From the NCBI GenBank assembly GCA_046048295.1, contig JBJOGJ010000186.1, positions 1-7,932 of the forward strand: a stretch of 7,932 bases of DNA, read 5' to 3'. Positions 1 through 7,075 of the stretch are shown here, piece after piece. This DNA is from CBDCWA01 sp046048295 (GTDB lineage: Bacteria > Pseudomonadota > Alphaproteobacteria > Rhizobiales > Hyphomicrobiaceae). Below the pieces are notes generated by a model. The model was not told the origin of the DNA. It saw only the letters and a list, made by a program, of their open reading frames with translations, and made no database searches. Numbering within the stretch: the first letter of the stretch is position 1; every line of letters starts with the position of its first letter. The position numbers and the translations under genes were made by a program.

Positions 1-570
1 GGAGATGATGATGGCCTTCTCCGCGGCCATGTTGATGATGAGTTCGCGTACGTGATGCTTCTGGTTCGGGTCGAGACCGTCGGTCGGCTCGTCCATGATG
101 AGTACGTCGGGATCGTGGAGTATTGCCTGCGCAAGTCCGACCCGGCGCTTGTAGCCTTTGGAAAGCGCATCGATCTGCCGGTCGAGTACGCCTTCGAGCC
201 CGGTGAGCGCGATCGCCTTATCGACTCGCGCCTTGATGTCTCCGCCCGTGAAACCGCGGATCTCAGCAATGAAGCGCAGGAAGTCGTCCGGGCGCATGTC
301 GCCGTAGGCGGGGGCGCCTTCCGGGAGATAGCCGAGGCGCGATTTCGCGCCTTTGGGATTTTCCGCGATATCGATGCCGGCGATCCGGGCGTGACCGTGG
401 TCCGGCTCGAGAAAGCCGGTAATCATTTTCATGGTCGTGGATTTGCCTGCACCATTGGGGCCCAGGAAACCGAGCACCTCCCCCTTTTCGACGGTGAGGG
501 AGATATTGTCGACGGCAACAATGGGGCCGAAGCACTTGCGCAGCTCCACGGCCTCGATGAGTACGGTCAT
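1..570 (-). CDS. ABC transporter ATP-binding protein, GldA/NatA-like (3' end beyond window)
   Basis: This is a cytoplasmic ATPase subunit that would power an ABC-2 type export permease, probably encoded beyond the left edge. The visible 190 residues, read from the ATG at 570, contain Walker A GPNGAGKST (37-45), a Q-loop region YLPEGAPAY (81-89), the signature LSKGYKRR (136-143) and Walker B plus D-loop VLIMDEPTDGLDPNQ (156-170). The frame breaks off at IIIS, just before the expected H-loop histidine. The usual Q-loop glutamine position reads Glu84; from memory a PE motif here is common in the GldA branch, so I do not read it as inactivation. The ATG is set by GGGAGG seven bases upstream (578-583), with an in-frame stop at 616-618. 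The gene lies 194 bp downstream of the antiporter operon on the same strand and is preceded by a CIRCE-like operator. The exported substrate cannot be told from the sequence; gliding is not implied. Confidence 0.93.
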   Translation of the reverse strand, partial: MTVLIEAVELRKCFGPIVAVDNISLTVEKGEVLGFLGPNGAGKSTTMKMITGFLEPDHGHARIAGIDIAENPKGAKSRLGYLPEGAPAYGDMRPDDFLRFIAEIRGFTGGDIKARVDKAIALTGLEGVLDRQIDALSKGYKRRVGLAQAILHDPDVLIMDEPTDGLDPNQKHHVRELIINMAAEKAIIIS

Positions 571-577
571 TCCTGAT

Positions 578-583
578 CCTCCC
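578..583 (-). promoter_or_regulatory. Shine-Dalgarno site of the ABC ATPase gene
   Basis: On the minus strand GGGAGG lies seven bases before the ATG at 570. It fixes the start codon, because the frame upstream is closed by a TGA at 616-618 and holds no competing ATG. Confidence 0.8.
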
Positions 584-610
584 TCGAGCGTACGGTCTAC
601 CGGCGTTATG

Positions 611-633
611 GTCTCTCAGACTTTGGAAGAGAC
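611..633 (-). other. Leader hairpin 2, GTCTCT/AGAGAC
   Basis: A perfect 6-bp inverted repeat (611-616 with 628-633) surrounds an 11-nt loop in the putative 5' leader of the ABC ATPase mRNA. Its distal arm shares bases 631-633 with the neighbouring hairpin at 631-652, so the two cannot form completely at once. No U-tract follows, so it is not a standard intrinsic terminator. It could arise by chance. Confidence 0.3.
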
Positions 634-652
634 AAGCCTTGTTCAGCTTGCC
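631..652 (-). other. Leader hairpin 1, GGCAAGC/GCTTGTC
   Basis: A 7-bp stem with one G-U pair (631-637 with 646-652) and an 8-nt loop lies in the putative leader, just downstream of the predicted promoter. In the RNA it is followed by UCUUCC, not a run of U, so it is a weak terminator candidate at best. It overlaps the hairpin at 611-633 by three bases. Confidence 0.3.
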
Positions 653-676
653 CGGTTCGACAAACCTGCGGCTGTT

Positions 677-704
677 AAATTAGTGGATCAGTTAGCACTT
701 TCAA
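677..704 (-). promoter_or_regulatory. Candidate promoter for the ABC ATPase gene
   Basis: On the minus strand a TTGAAA box (704-699, five of six bases of the sigma-70 -35 consensus) is followed after 16 bp by TAATTT (682-677), a poor -10 match. The -35 box also reads CTTGAA, the sigma-32 -35 consensus, but no good sigma-32 -10 follows. The -35 box lies inside the CIRCE repeat, where a repressor would block polymerase. The predicted leader would be about 100 nt long. Confidence 0.4.
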
Positions 705-718
705 GTCTCGAGTGCCAA
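692..718 (-). promoter_or_regulatory. CIRCE-like inverted repeat (probable HrcA operator)
   Basis: On the plus strand the arms are TTAGCACTT (692-700) and GAGTGCCAA (710-718), separated by exactly nine bases. The CIRCE consensus is TTAGCACTC-N9-GAGTGCTAA, so 16 of 18 arm positions match and the spacing is exact. Read on the minus strand the first arm is TTGGCACTC, a variant I recall from proteobacterial CIRCE sites. HrcA binds this element as a repressor of chaperone genes. Here it overlaps the -35 box of the only downstream gene on the minus strand, the ABC ATPase. No T-run follows, so it is not a terminator of the antiporter operon. Confidence 0.75.
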
Positions 719-764
719 GTTTCGATTTTGTAATCTTTCGGGCACGTTCAGGGTTTCGCCGCGG

Positions 765-2462
765 CTAGAGAAGCATTGCTACGACGAGGTAGGCGAGCAG
801 CATGGCGGTGGTCCAGAATGCCATGGTACCGGTCGCCCAGGTGCGCCCGAGGGCGCCATTGGGGCCATGGTAGAGGTGCAAGTAATGGACGAGGCTGCGA
901 GCGCTGGCGACTGCGGCCCAGCGGATGCCGGTCCAGATGGCGGCGCGTACCCTGTCGAGGCCCAGCAGCAGCTTGTAGCCTGCCTTGCGATAGAACCAAT
1001 CGGTATTGAGGTTCGTCGCGGCCATTTCCTTCGGATAGAGGCCCATCCGAATGAGCACGGCGAAGGCCAGGACAGAAAACACCAGCAACTGCGTCTTCGT
1101 TATGACGCTTGCAGTCGTGTATGGATCCTTTGTAGAGGCGTAAGGCAGGAATGCATAGAGCGTGTTCGGAAAAACGCCGATGAAGATACACGCGAAGGCA
1201 GCGATAGCCATGGCGAGGAGCATGTTCCACGGCGCTTCCTTTACGCGGTGGCCTCCGTCATGGCTGAAAAACGTGAAGTACGGAATCTTGATGCCCGAGT
1301 GCTCCATGACGCCAGCAGACGCGAAGACCAACATCAACCAGACCAAGAACAGACCCATTTCTTCGGCGCCGGCCAAGGTAAGGTTCTTCGTGACGAATCC
1401 GGAGGTCAGCGGGAAACCGGCGATGGAGATGGCACCAATTATGCAGAATATCGTCGTCAGCGGCATTGACTTGTGCAGGCCACCGAGTTCGGTGGCCTTT
1501 GTCGTACCAGTTCGATAGAGAACTGCACCCATGCTCATGAACAATAGCGACTTATAGATGATGTGAGCGACAGCGTGGCTTACCGCACCGTTGAGTGCAA
1601 TTTCCGAGCCGATGCCGATACCGACCAGCATGAAGCCCAGCTGATTGTTGAGGGAAAATGCAAGCACCCTGCGCAGGTCATTTTCAATGACCGCGAAGAA
1701 GACCGGGAAGCAAGTCATCACGGCGCCGATTGGGATCAGTAGGGATTCGCCGGCGAACGCCCGGGCGAAGGTATAAACTGCGAGCTTCGTCGTGAAGACC
1801 GATAGTACGACTGTCCCGGGACCGGTCGATTCCGGATAGGCATCCTGCATCCAGGGGTGCAAGAGCGGGAAAGCGCACTTTATGCCGAAGGCCAGGAAGA
1901 TCATCCAGGATCCCATGTCGCCGAGCGTGATCGCCCCGAATGCGAGCGAGCCCGTTGCGCGCCAATGCAGCGCAATACCCGCCATCAGCAGGACGCCGGA
2001 GCCGATCTGCCATATGAGGTATCGCATCGAGGCGTTGAGGGCACGGGTCGTGCCGGCCGAGAGGATAAGCAATACGGATGAGATTGCCGTGAGTTCCCAG
2101 AAGATGAACAGCGTGACGAGGTCACCGGCAAGCGCCGCACCGATGGCGGCCCCTGCGTACACAAGCGCCGCCGAGTCGTGCAAGCGCGAATTCTGATGCA
2201 AGGCGTATAGCGACGCGAGGGCCGATGCGATTAGGAAGATCAGAGCGAAAATGAAGCTGAGCTTGTCGAGCCGAAGCAGTGTCAGGTCGAACCCGGCAAC
2301 CGAAACGACCGCTTGCGAATCGAGCGGTGTGTTGGTCAGCACGTAGGCGCCAGCGAGCGGGGCCAGCAGCGTAATTGCCTGGCGGATGCCGCGCGGCAGT
2401 GCCGCGGCCAACAGACCAGCGGCGATCAGGAGCAGGCCGGGGTTTAGTTCAATTGCGGTCAT
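765..2462 (-). CDS. Third MnhD/NuoL-like antiporter subunit with long C-terminal tail
   Basis: This is an integral membrane proton/cation-translocating subunit of the proton-conducting antiporter family (Proton_antipo_M; NuoL/M/N, MrpA/D), 565 residues. Key residues visible are Glu123 in FWELTAISSV, Lys195 and His202 in GIKCAFPLLHPW, Lys226 in FTTKLAVY, Lys304 in HIIYK and Lys359 in GFVTKN. These match the TM5 Glu, TM7 Lys, TM8 Lys and later Lys sites of the family. The YPESTGPGTVVLS-FTTK segment differs from both other MnhD-like chains here, so it is a separate paralogue class. After about residue 480 come an NLNTDWFYRK motif, a basic amphipathic stretch (about 494-530) and a final membrane helix (about 545-563), recalling the lateral helix of NuoL. 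The start overlaps the previous gene by 14 bp; GGAAG precedes it by six bases. It is the last gene of the operon. The symbol is left blank because mnhD is used for the first paralogue. Confidence 0.92.
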   Translation of the reverse strand: MTAIELNPGLLLIAAGLLAAALPRGIRQAITLLAPLAGAYVLTNTPLDSQAVVSVAGFDLTLLRLDKLSFIFALIFLIASALASLYALHQNSRLHDSAALVYAGAAIGAALAGDLVTLFIFWELTAISSVLLILSAGTTRALNASMRYLIWQIGSGVLLMAGIALHWRATGSLAFGAITLGDMGSWMIFLAFGIKCAFPLLHPWMQDAYPESTGPGTVVLSVFTTKLAVYTFARAFAGESLLIPIGAVMTCFPVFFAVIENDLRRVLAFSLNNQLGFMLVGIGIGSEIALNGAVSHAVAHIIYKSLLFMSMGAVLYRTGTTKATELGGLHKSMPLTTIFCIIGAISIAGFPLTSGFVTKNLTLAGAEEMGLFLVWLMLVFASAGVMEHSGIKIPYFTFFSHDGGHRVKEAPWNMLLAMAIAAFACIFIGVFPNTLYAFLPYASTKDPYTTASVITKTQLLVFSVLAFAVLIRMGLYPKEMAATNLNTDWFYRKAGYKLLLGLDRVRAAIWTGIRWAAVASARSLVHYLHLYHGPNGALGRTWATGTMAFWTTAMLLAYLVVAMLL

Positions 2463-2718
2463 AGTAGTCTTCCGGACGCCTTATCAGCTTGCGTAGGGCC
2501 GCCCCCACGAACACGATGAACACGAATGCGAAAAACCCGAAGAACTCGAAGAATTCGGGAATGTTCTCGATTTCGAAGTGCGGTTGGTGCTCATAGAGAA
2601 ACTCGGACACCGTCAAGCCGGCTGCCACTGCCAGGATGGCGTACCACAGCTTGTTCTGGTTCTCGCGGCGTTCGAACCAGCTCGGGTTGTTATCGTCGTC
2701 GTGCATTGGCGAGCTCAT
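2449..2718 (-). CDS. Small Phe-rich two-helix membrane protein of the antiporter operon
   Basis: This is an 89-residue protein of unknown function, probably an accessory subunit of the antiporter. I chose the ATG at 2718 because it forms a 4-bp ATGA overlap with the stop of the preceding gene. An in-frame ATG at 2799 would add 27 Arg-rich residues buried in that gene. The N-terminus is polar and acidic (MHDDDNNPSWFERRENQNK). A first helix spans about residues 24-41 (LWYAILAVAAGL). It is followed by HQPHFEIENIPEFFEF, then a second helix (about 56-77) with nine Phe in residues 56-70, and a basic-acidic tail LRKLIRRPEDYYDRN. No SD is obvious, so translation probably depends on coupling. I recall similar short proteins ending in an EDYYD-like motif beside MrpD paralogues, but I know no named function. 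Confidence 0.8.
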   Translation of the reverse strand: MSSPMHDDDNNPSWFERRENQNKLWYAILAVAAGLTVSEFLYEHQPHFEIENIPEFFEFFGFFAFVFIVFVGAALRKLIRRPEDYYDRN

Positions 2719-4220
2719 TTGGGTACGATCGGTTGGAGAAGCGCGACGATCGCGTCGGCATAGAAGAAAAGCGCTAGGCAGCCGGCCGCTGTGACACATG
2801 GAGCGATTACGACTAGCGGATGCCGCCGCTCCAGTCCGTTGGGAAGATCATTGCCGGCGGCCGCAGCAGCGCTGACGCTCACGGTTTTATGCTCTGGTGT
2901 GAAGAAGGCACGAATTGGGATCGAAAGGAGGTACCAGACGTTCAACAACGAGCTCAACATCAGTACGGCGACAACGAACTGCTTGCCGGCATCGAGCGCG
3001 CCTATCATCAGCCACCACTTGCTCCACGCGCCTCCGAACGGCGGTAGTCCAATAATCGAGAGCGAGCCGATCACAAATGCCGCCATCGTGAGAGGCATTT
3101 TTCGCCCGATCCCATCGAGTTCGTGGATCTCGGTCTTGTGGGCCACCGTGTAGATCGCGCCGGCACAGAAGAAGAGCGTGATCTTCGCAACGGCGTGCAT
3201 CACGATGTGGACGCCTGCACCGATGATCGCCGTTTGCGTGGCAAGCGCGGCGCCGAGGACTACGTAGGCAAGCTGGCTGACGGTGGAGTAGGCGAGCCTA
3301 GCCTTGAGGTTCGTCTTGGTGATTGCAATGACCGACGCAGCGAGCAGGCAGAACGATGCGAAATAGACCAGCCAGTCGGAAGCGCCCGTTTGCGCAAGGG
3401 TGTCTATCCCGAAGATGTAGACGAACACCTTCGTCACCGTGAATACGCCTGCCTTTACGACGGCAACCGCGTGCAGGAGCGCGCTAACCGGCGTCGGGGC
3501 CACCATCGCGGAAGGTAACCAGAAGTGGAACGGCATCAGCGCAGCCTTGCCGATGCCGAAGGCGAACAGCACGACCAGGATCGTCAAGGTCGTGGTGTCG
3601 ATGCTGGCGGGGTAAATGCCGCCGAGCTTGAAGTCCGTCGTGCCAGCAAGGTTCCATGTCCAGGCAATGGCCGGGAGCAGAAGCACCATCGAGGTGGCCA
3701 GCAGGAGCATGATGTAGATCCGTGCGCCGCGGAGCGCGTCGGCATTGGCTTTGTGTGCGACGAGTGGAAAGGTCGAGAGTGTCAGGATCTCGTAGAAGAG
3801 AAACAGGGTGAAAAGGTTCTTCGAGAAGGCGAGTGCGATCGTGCTCGATAAGGCCACGGCGAAGCAGACGTAGAACATCGTCTGGCGCGGCTCGTTGTTG
3901 CCGCGCATATAGCCGATCGAATAGACGGAGTTGGCGATCCAGAGCGTCGAGGCAACCAGTGCGAACATCATGCCGAGCGGCTCGACCTTGAAGCCGAATG
4001 TAAGCCCGTAGCCGATGTCGAAATCGAAAACACCCGGGCGTGCGCCCTCGAAGACATGACCGGCGAGGCGGATGGTCGTGCTGAGCAGTGCGACGGTGCC
4101 GGCAAGAGTTACGGCTTCGCGGAGGTTCGGCACGCGATGGAAGACGGGAAGTAGCGCCGCCACCGCAAGTGGTATGAGAATAGCTGCAATGATCAGCTGT
4201 TCGGGCGACAAGTCGAGCAT
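2715..4220 (-). CDS. Second MnhD/NuoM-like antiporter subunit
   Basis: This is an integral membrane channel subunit of the proton-conducting antiporter family, 501 residues, near the usual length. It has Glu144 in FLFYEILTLS, Lys225 and His232 in GIGKAALMPFHFWLP, and SALLHAVAVVKAG with His250 and Lys256. It also has His338 and His342 followed by Lys346, and Lys401 in GAWSKWW. The LLHAVAVVKAG segment is the canonical NuoL/M/N form, unlike the first MnhD (AATATKVAVY), so this is a distinct paralogue and not a recent duplication. Its ATG directly abuts the TAG of the preceding gene (TAGATG), and a purine-rich GGAGGGG lies about nine to eleven bases upstream. It could be called mnhD, mrpD-like or nuoM-like; nothing shows which ion it carries. 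Confidence 0.92.
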   Translation of the reverse strand: MLDLSPEQLIIAAILIPLAVAALLPVFHRVPNLREAVTLAGTVALLSTTIRLAGHVFEGARPGVFDFDIGYGLTFGFKVEPLGMMFALVASTLWIANSVYSIGYMRGNNEPRQTMFYVCFAVALSSTIALAFSKNLFTLFLFYEILTLSTFPLVAHKANADALRGARIYIMLLLATSMVLLLPAIAWTWNLAGTTDFKLGGIYPASIDTTTLTILVVLFAFGIGKAALMPFHFWLPSAMVAPTPVSALLHAVAVVKAGVFTVTKVFVYIFGIDTLAQTGASDWLVYFASFCLLAASVIAITKTNLKARLAYSTVSQLAYVVLGAALATQTAIIGAGVHIVMHAVAKITLFFCAGAIYTVAHKTEIHELDGIGRKMPLTMAAFVIGSLSIIGLPPFGGAWSKWWLMIGALDAGKQFVVAVLMLSSLLNVWYLLSIPIRAFFTPEHKTVSVSAAAAAGNDLPNGLERRHPLVVIAPCVTAAGCLALFFYADAIVALLQPIVPK

Positions 4221-5738
4221 CTAGTATCGCCCCTCCATCAGAGCCGCAGCGGCGAGGTTGGCGATCCCTGCCGACCACTCGGTATAGATGCCGAAGACGA
4301 TGACCGCGAGGCCGAGGATCAGCATCGAGATCATCATCATTGGCGGTGGGTCGCTGGCTTTCGAAACCGCCTCGCTGGCCGGCTGGAAATAGACTGCCTC
4401 GATCACGCGGCCGACGTAGACTACGGCAATCAGCGAGCTTGCAACGATCAGGAACGCAACCGGCCACCAGCCGGCCTCGAATGCGCCCACGGCCAGATAC
4501 CATTTCGAGATGAATCCCGCCGTGCCCGGCACACCAATGAGCGCCAGTCCGGCGATCATGAAGACCGCGAACGTGACCGGCATTTGTCGCCCGATCCCGC
4601 CGAGGTTCTCGAGCCTGACAGTGCCGACGCGGTAGAATACGGCGCCGAGCGCAAGGAACAGGGCGCCTTTCATGAGCGCGTGATTGAACAGATGGACGAT
4701 GCTGCCGGTGAGCCCGCTGGTGTTGGCAATCGCGATGCCGAGCGTAATGTAGCCGATCTGGGCGAGCGACGAAAAGGCCAGCATGCGTTTCAGGTTGGAT
4801 TCGAACACGGCGAGGATCGAGGCAATGAACATCGCGGCGATGGACAGCACGACGATCACTTCTCGGATGTTCAGGTTCTCGATGTCGACGGATATGTCGA
4901 AAACGGAGAAGATCATCCGCAGCAGGAGGTAGACCGCGACTTTCGTCGCGGTTGCGGCCAGAAAGGCGGATGCGAATGAGGGCGCATAGGCGTAGGCGTT
5001 CGGCAGCCACCCGTGAAGCGGAAAGAGCGCCAGCTTGAGGCTTATGCCGACGAGCATGAACGCAAGTGCAGCGATAACCGGGCGATAATAGTCGGCTGAT
5101 GCAAGTTCGAGGCGGTTGGATATATCGAGAAGATTGAGGCTCCCCGTCGTGACGTAGAGGAGGCCGACGCCAATCACGTACAGGGTCGCGCCGATGGTGC
5201 CCAGTATGAGATACTGATAGGCAGAAACCAGGGCGCGGCGATCGCGTCCGGTTGCAATGAGCGCATATGTGGCCAGCGACGATATTTCCAGAAAGACGAA
5301 GACGTTGAACGCGTCGCCCGTGAGCGAGATGCCGAGCAGGCCGGCAAAGCACGTGAGGTACATGGTGTAGAACCACGGCTGCTTGTCGCCCTCGATCTCG
5401 AAGGCCACGCTGCGCCGGGCGAACGGCATCATCGCTGCGGCAACTGTCGCGACAAGCACCGCGATGAAGGCACTAAGAATGTCGACGCGGTATTCGATGC
5501 CGATCGGGTGGATCGCATCCTTGTACGCCGCTGGCGTCCAGCCGCCGAAGAAGTAGGACATCGTCCCGGTGGACTTGACCTCGATCAGAAGCAGTACCGA
5601 GAGCACGGCGGTGGCGAACGTGATTGCCGTCGCCCAGGCCCAGGCCAAAATGCCGGCACGCAAAAATGCGGAAATGACCGCGCCGAGGAGCGGGACGACG
5701 ACCACCAGCGCTGGGAGTTGAGGCAGGATCTCCTTCAT
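4221..5738 (-). CDS. mnhD: Na+/H+ antiporter subunit D (MnhD/MrpD)
   Basis: This is a membrane-embedded subunit that conducts protons in the Mrp-type antiporter, 505 residues, the normal length. The TM5 motif VFVFLEISSLATYALI carries Glu151. The broken-helix segment GISLKLALFPLHGWLPNAY carries Lys235 and His242. SAFLAATATKVAVY carries Lys266, HALMKGALF carries Lys357, and GFISKWYLA carries Lys412. These are the charged residues along the hydrophilic axis of MrpD and NuoM/N, all present, so it looks functional. Among the three paralogues here it is closest to classical MrpD and directly follows mnhC, as in standard Mrp operons. Its ATG overlaps the mnhC stop by 4 bp (ATGA). An out-of-frame open stretch spanning this gene and the next is a shadow. 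Confidence 0.95.
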   Translation of the reverse strand: MKEILPQLPALVVVVPLLGAVISAFLRAGILAWAWATAITFATAVLSVLLLIEVKSTGTMSYFFGGWTPAAYKDAIHPIGIEYRVDILSAFIAVLVATVAAAMMPFARRSVAFEIEGDKQPWFYTMYLTCFAGLLGISLTGDAFNVFVFLEISSLATYALIATGRDRRALVSAYQYLILGTIGATLYVIGVGLLYVTTGSLNLLDISNRLELASADYYRPVIAALAFMLVGISLKLALFPLHGWLPNAYAYAPSFASAFLAATATKVAVYLLLRMIFSVFDISVDIENLNIREVIVVLSIAAMFIASILAVFESNLKRMLAFSSLAQIGYITLGIAIANTSGLTGSIVHLFNHALMKGALFLALGAVFYRVGTVRLENLGGIGRQMPVTFAVFMIAGLALIGVPGTAGFISKWYLAVGAFEAGWWPVAFLIVASSLIAVVYVGRVIEAVYFQPASEAVSKASDPPPMMMISMLILGLAVIVFGIYTEWSAGIANLAAAALMEGRY

Positions 5739-6112
5739 TCCGGTTCTTCCAAGGCGATGATCTCGTCTTCTTCGATGGTGCCATACGCCTCGTGGATTCG
5801 CGCCACAAGTGCCAGGCCGAGGGCGATCGTTGCGAGCCCGACGACGATGGCTGTCAGGATGAGTACGTGAGGCAGTGGATTCGAATAGATGAGGTCTGGG
5901 CGGGCTTTGTCGATAATTGGTGGCGTTCCGCCAATGATCTTACCTGGCGAGATGAAGAGAAGATAGACGGAAGTCTGGAACAGCGAAAGACCGACCAGCG
6001 CCTTGACCATGTTACCGCGGGCAATAACGATGTAAAGCCCCGAAACCATCAGAAAGATGGTGATGAAGTAGTTGTAGTGAGCCAGGATGTTATCGAGATC
6101 GATGCCTGTCAT
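5735..6112 (-). CDS. mnhC: Na+/H+ antiporter subunit C (MnhC/MrpC, NuoK-like)
   Basis: This is a small NuoK-like membrane subunit, 125 residues with three predicted helices (about 16-31, 37-55 and 83-104). The family pattern is clear: GLYIVIARGNMVKALVGLSL (25-44) and NPLPHVLILTAIVVG (78-92), the latter being the conserved PLP-x-x-LxLTAIV signature. In Mrp and complex I structures this subunit packs between the A C-terminal/B region and subunit D and lines part of the ion path. The tail is strongly acidic (IEEDEIIALEEPE). The gene overlaps both neighbours by 4 bp; CGGAG lies six bases before the ATG. Confidence 0.95.
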   Translation of the reverse strand: MTGIDLDNILAHYNYFITIFLMVSGLYIVIARGNMVKALVGLSLFQTSVYLLFISPGKIIGGTPPIIDKARPDLIYSNPLPHVLILTAIVVGLATIALGLALVARIHEAYGTIEEDEIIALEEPE

Positions 6113-6531
6113 GAGCGGCTCCGGTCAGTGAATGCGTAATAGAGGGCAATCATTGTGCCGGACACGCTTATGAGAACTCCGATCTCGACCCAGAATATGC
6201 CGCGCTCCCTTGCCTGCGGCGCACCGGCTTCTCCGAGAACGCTGTAGTCGAGGAAATTCTTGCCGAGCAGAATGCCAAGCAGGCCGACGGAGAGGTACAG
6301 AAGCACACCTGCCGGTATCATGAACTCCACCAGCCGAGGCGAGGCAACACGCTTGGCGGCGGAGTTGCCGAACATCAGGGCATAGAGAATGATCACGCCG
6401 GCCGCGATGACGCCTGCCTGGAAGCCGCCGCCTGGGCCGTAGTCTGCGTGAAGCTGCACATAAAACGCGAATAAGAGCGTAAATGGCAGTATGATCTTTG
6501 AAACGACGCGGAGTATGAGGTCGAGTTTCAT
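6109..6531 (-). CDS. mnhB: Na+/H+ antiporter subunit B (MnhB/MrpB)
   Basis: This is an integral membrane subunit of the antiporter, 140 residues with four predicted helices, the usual size of a stand-alone MnhB domain. The hallmark YGPGGGFQAGVIAAGVI motif sits at 31-47. The segment GIFWVEIGVLISV (111-123) matches the C-terminal helix with its conserved acidic residue (Glu116). In group 2 Mrp systems MnhB is fused to MrpA, but here it is a separate gene. It follows the MrpA-C-like gene with a 4-bp overlap and overlaps mnhC by 4 bp. A run of G residues about five bases before the ATG serves as SD. Confidence 0.95.
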   Translation of the reverse strand: MKLDLILRVVSKIILPFTLLFAFYVQLHADYGPGGGFQAGVIAAGVIILYALMFGNSAAKRVASPRLVEFMIPAGVLLYLSVGLLGILLGKNFLDYSVLGEAGAPQARERGIFWVEIGVLISVSGTMIALYYAFTDRSRS

Positions 6532-7028
6532 GCGGCCCCCTGATCGCGTCCGTCTTTGTCATATTGGCGCCGGCGACCCTTTAGCAGCAGCAGAATGGCG
6601 ATTCCGGCGGTGAAGATCACCACCACTTCCCCGAAGGTATCGTAGCCTCGATAATCACCGAGAATGGCGGTCACCAAGTTCGGCACCCCCGTATCCTTGT
6701 AGATATTGTCCAGGTAGTACGGCGCGACGTGTTGGTGGATGGGGGCGTTGCTCGTGCCGAACGGCGGCAGGTCGAGCGTGCCGGCAAGAAGCGCAAGTCC
6801 GGTCCCTATGGCGACGAACAGCGGCAGGATCGTGCTTCGCTTCTTCGGATACTCCATCGTGTTCGTCAGATGCAGGGTTGCCAGCAGCACGACAGTCGAG
6901 ACGCCGGCACCGACAGCGGCTTCCGTCATCGCGACGTCGACGGCGTCGAGCACCATCAGCACGCTCGCCATCAGGAAGCTGTAGATCCCGAACAGGATGA
7001 TGACGCCGAAGAGGTTGCGCGTACGCAC
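6528..7028 (-). CDS. DUF4040 (MbhD) plus MbhE fusion subunit, equal to the MrpA C-terminal part; start uncertain
   Basis: This membrane subunit corresponds to the detached C-terminal region of MrpA, or MbhD plus MbhE of membrane-bound hydrogenase. From the GTG at 7028 it has 166 residues. VAMTEAAVGAGVSTVVLL (32-49) with Glu36 is the DUF4040 core. PNLVTAILGDYRGYDTFGE (116-134) with Asp130 and Glu134 is the MbhE/MrpA-C signature, conserved acidic sites linked to the cation path. The frame stays open upstream to a TAG at 7104-7106 and encodes IELLINTVLLTLLAIVTLAVV, a credible first membrane helix expected for this family. There is no ATG, GTG or TTG there, but an ATC at 7086-7088 is preceded by GGGAGG at 5-nt spacing. 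The true product may therefore start at 7088 with 186 residues and overlap mnhG by 13 bp. Confidence 0.9.
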   Translation of the reverse strand: MRTRNLFGVIILFGIYSFLMASVLMVLDAVDVAMTEAAVGAGVSTVVLLATLHLTNTMEYPKKRSTILPLFVAIGTGLALLAGTLDLPPFGTSNAPIHQHVAPYYLDNIYKDTGVPNLVTAILGDYRGYDTFGEVVVIFTAGIAILLLLKGRRRQYDKDGRDQGAA

Positions 7029-7075
7029 GACCGCCAGCGTTACGATCGCCAGGAGCGTCAGCAGTACAGTATTGA

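Noticed and set aside
81..90. Possible inactive ABC ATPase because the Q-loop Gln position reads Glu84
   Set aside because: A PE motif at this place is common in GldA/NatA-type ATPases as far as I recall, and all other catalytic motifs visible are intact.
52..576. A 174-codon plus-strand open frame at the left edge
   Set aside because: It is antisense to the ABC ATPase, whose Walker A, signature and Walker B motifs are all in the minus frame.
692..718. The inverted repeat as a terminator of the antiporter operon
   Set aside because: No T-run follows on the minus strand, the stem is short, and the arms and spacer fit CIRCE much better.
867..1469. A 200-codon plus-strand open frame opposite the third MnhD gene
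   Set aside because: The translation is a charged, low-hydrophobicity antisense product of a real membrane protein gene, with no motif or SD-based support.
2719..2799. Upstream ATG at 2799 for the small Phe-rich protein, giving 116 residues
   Set aside because: The extra 27 residues are Arg-rich and lie wholly inside the second MnhD gene. The ATG at 2718 makes the ATGA overlap typical of this operon.
3484..5376. A 630-codon open frame on the minus strand spanning the first and second MnhD genes in another frame
   Set aside because: Its translation is rich in Arg, His, Pro and Cys with no hydrophobic segments or recognisable motif, while the overlapping frames encode clear antiporter subunits. 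It is a GC-driven shadow.
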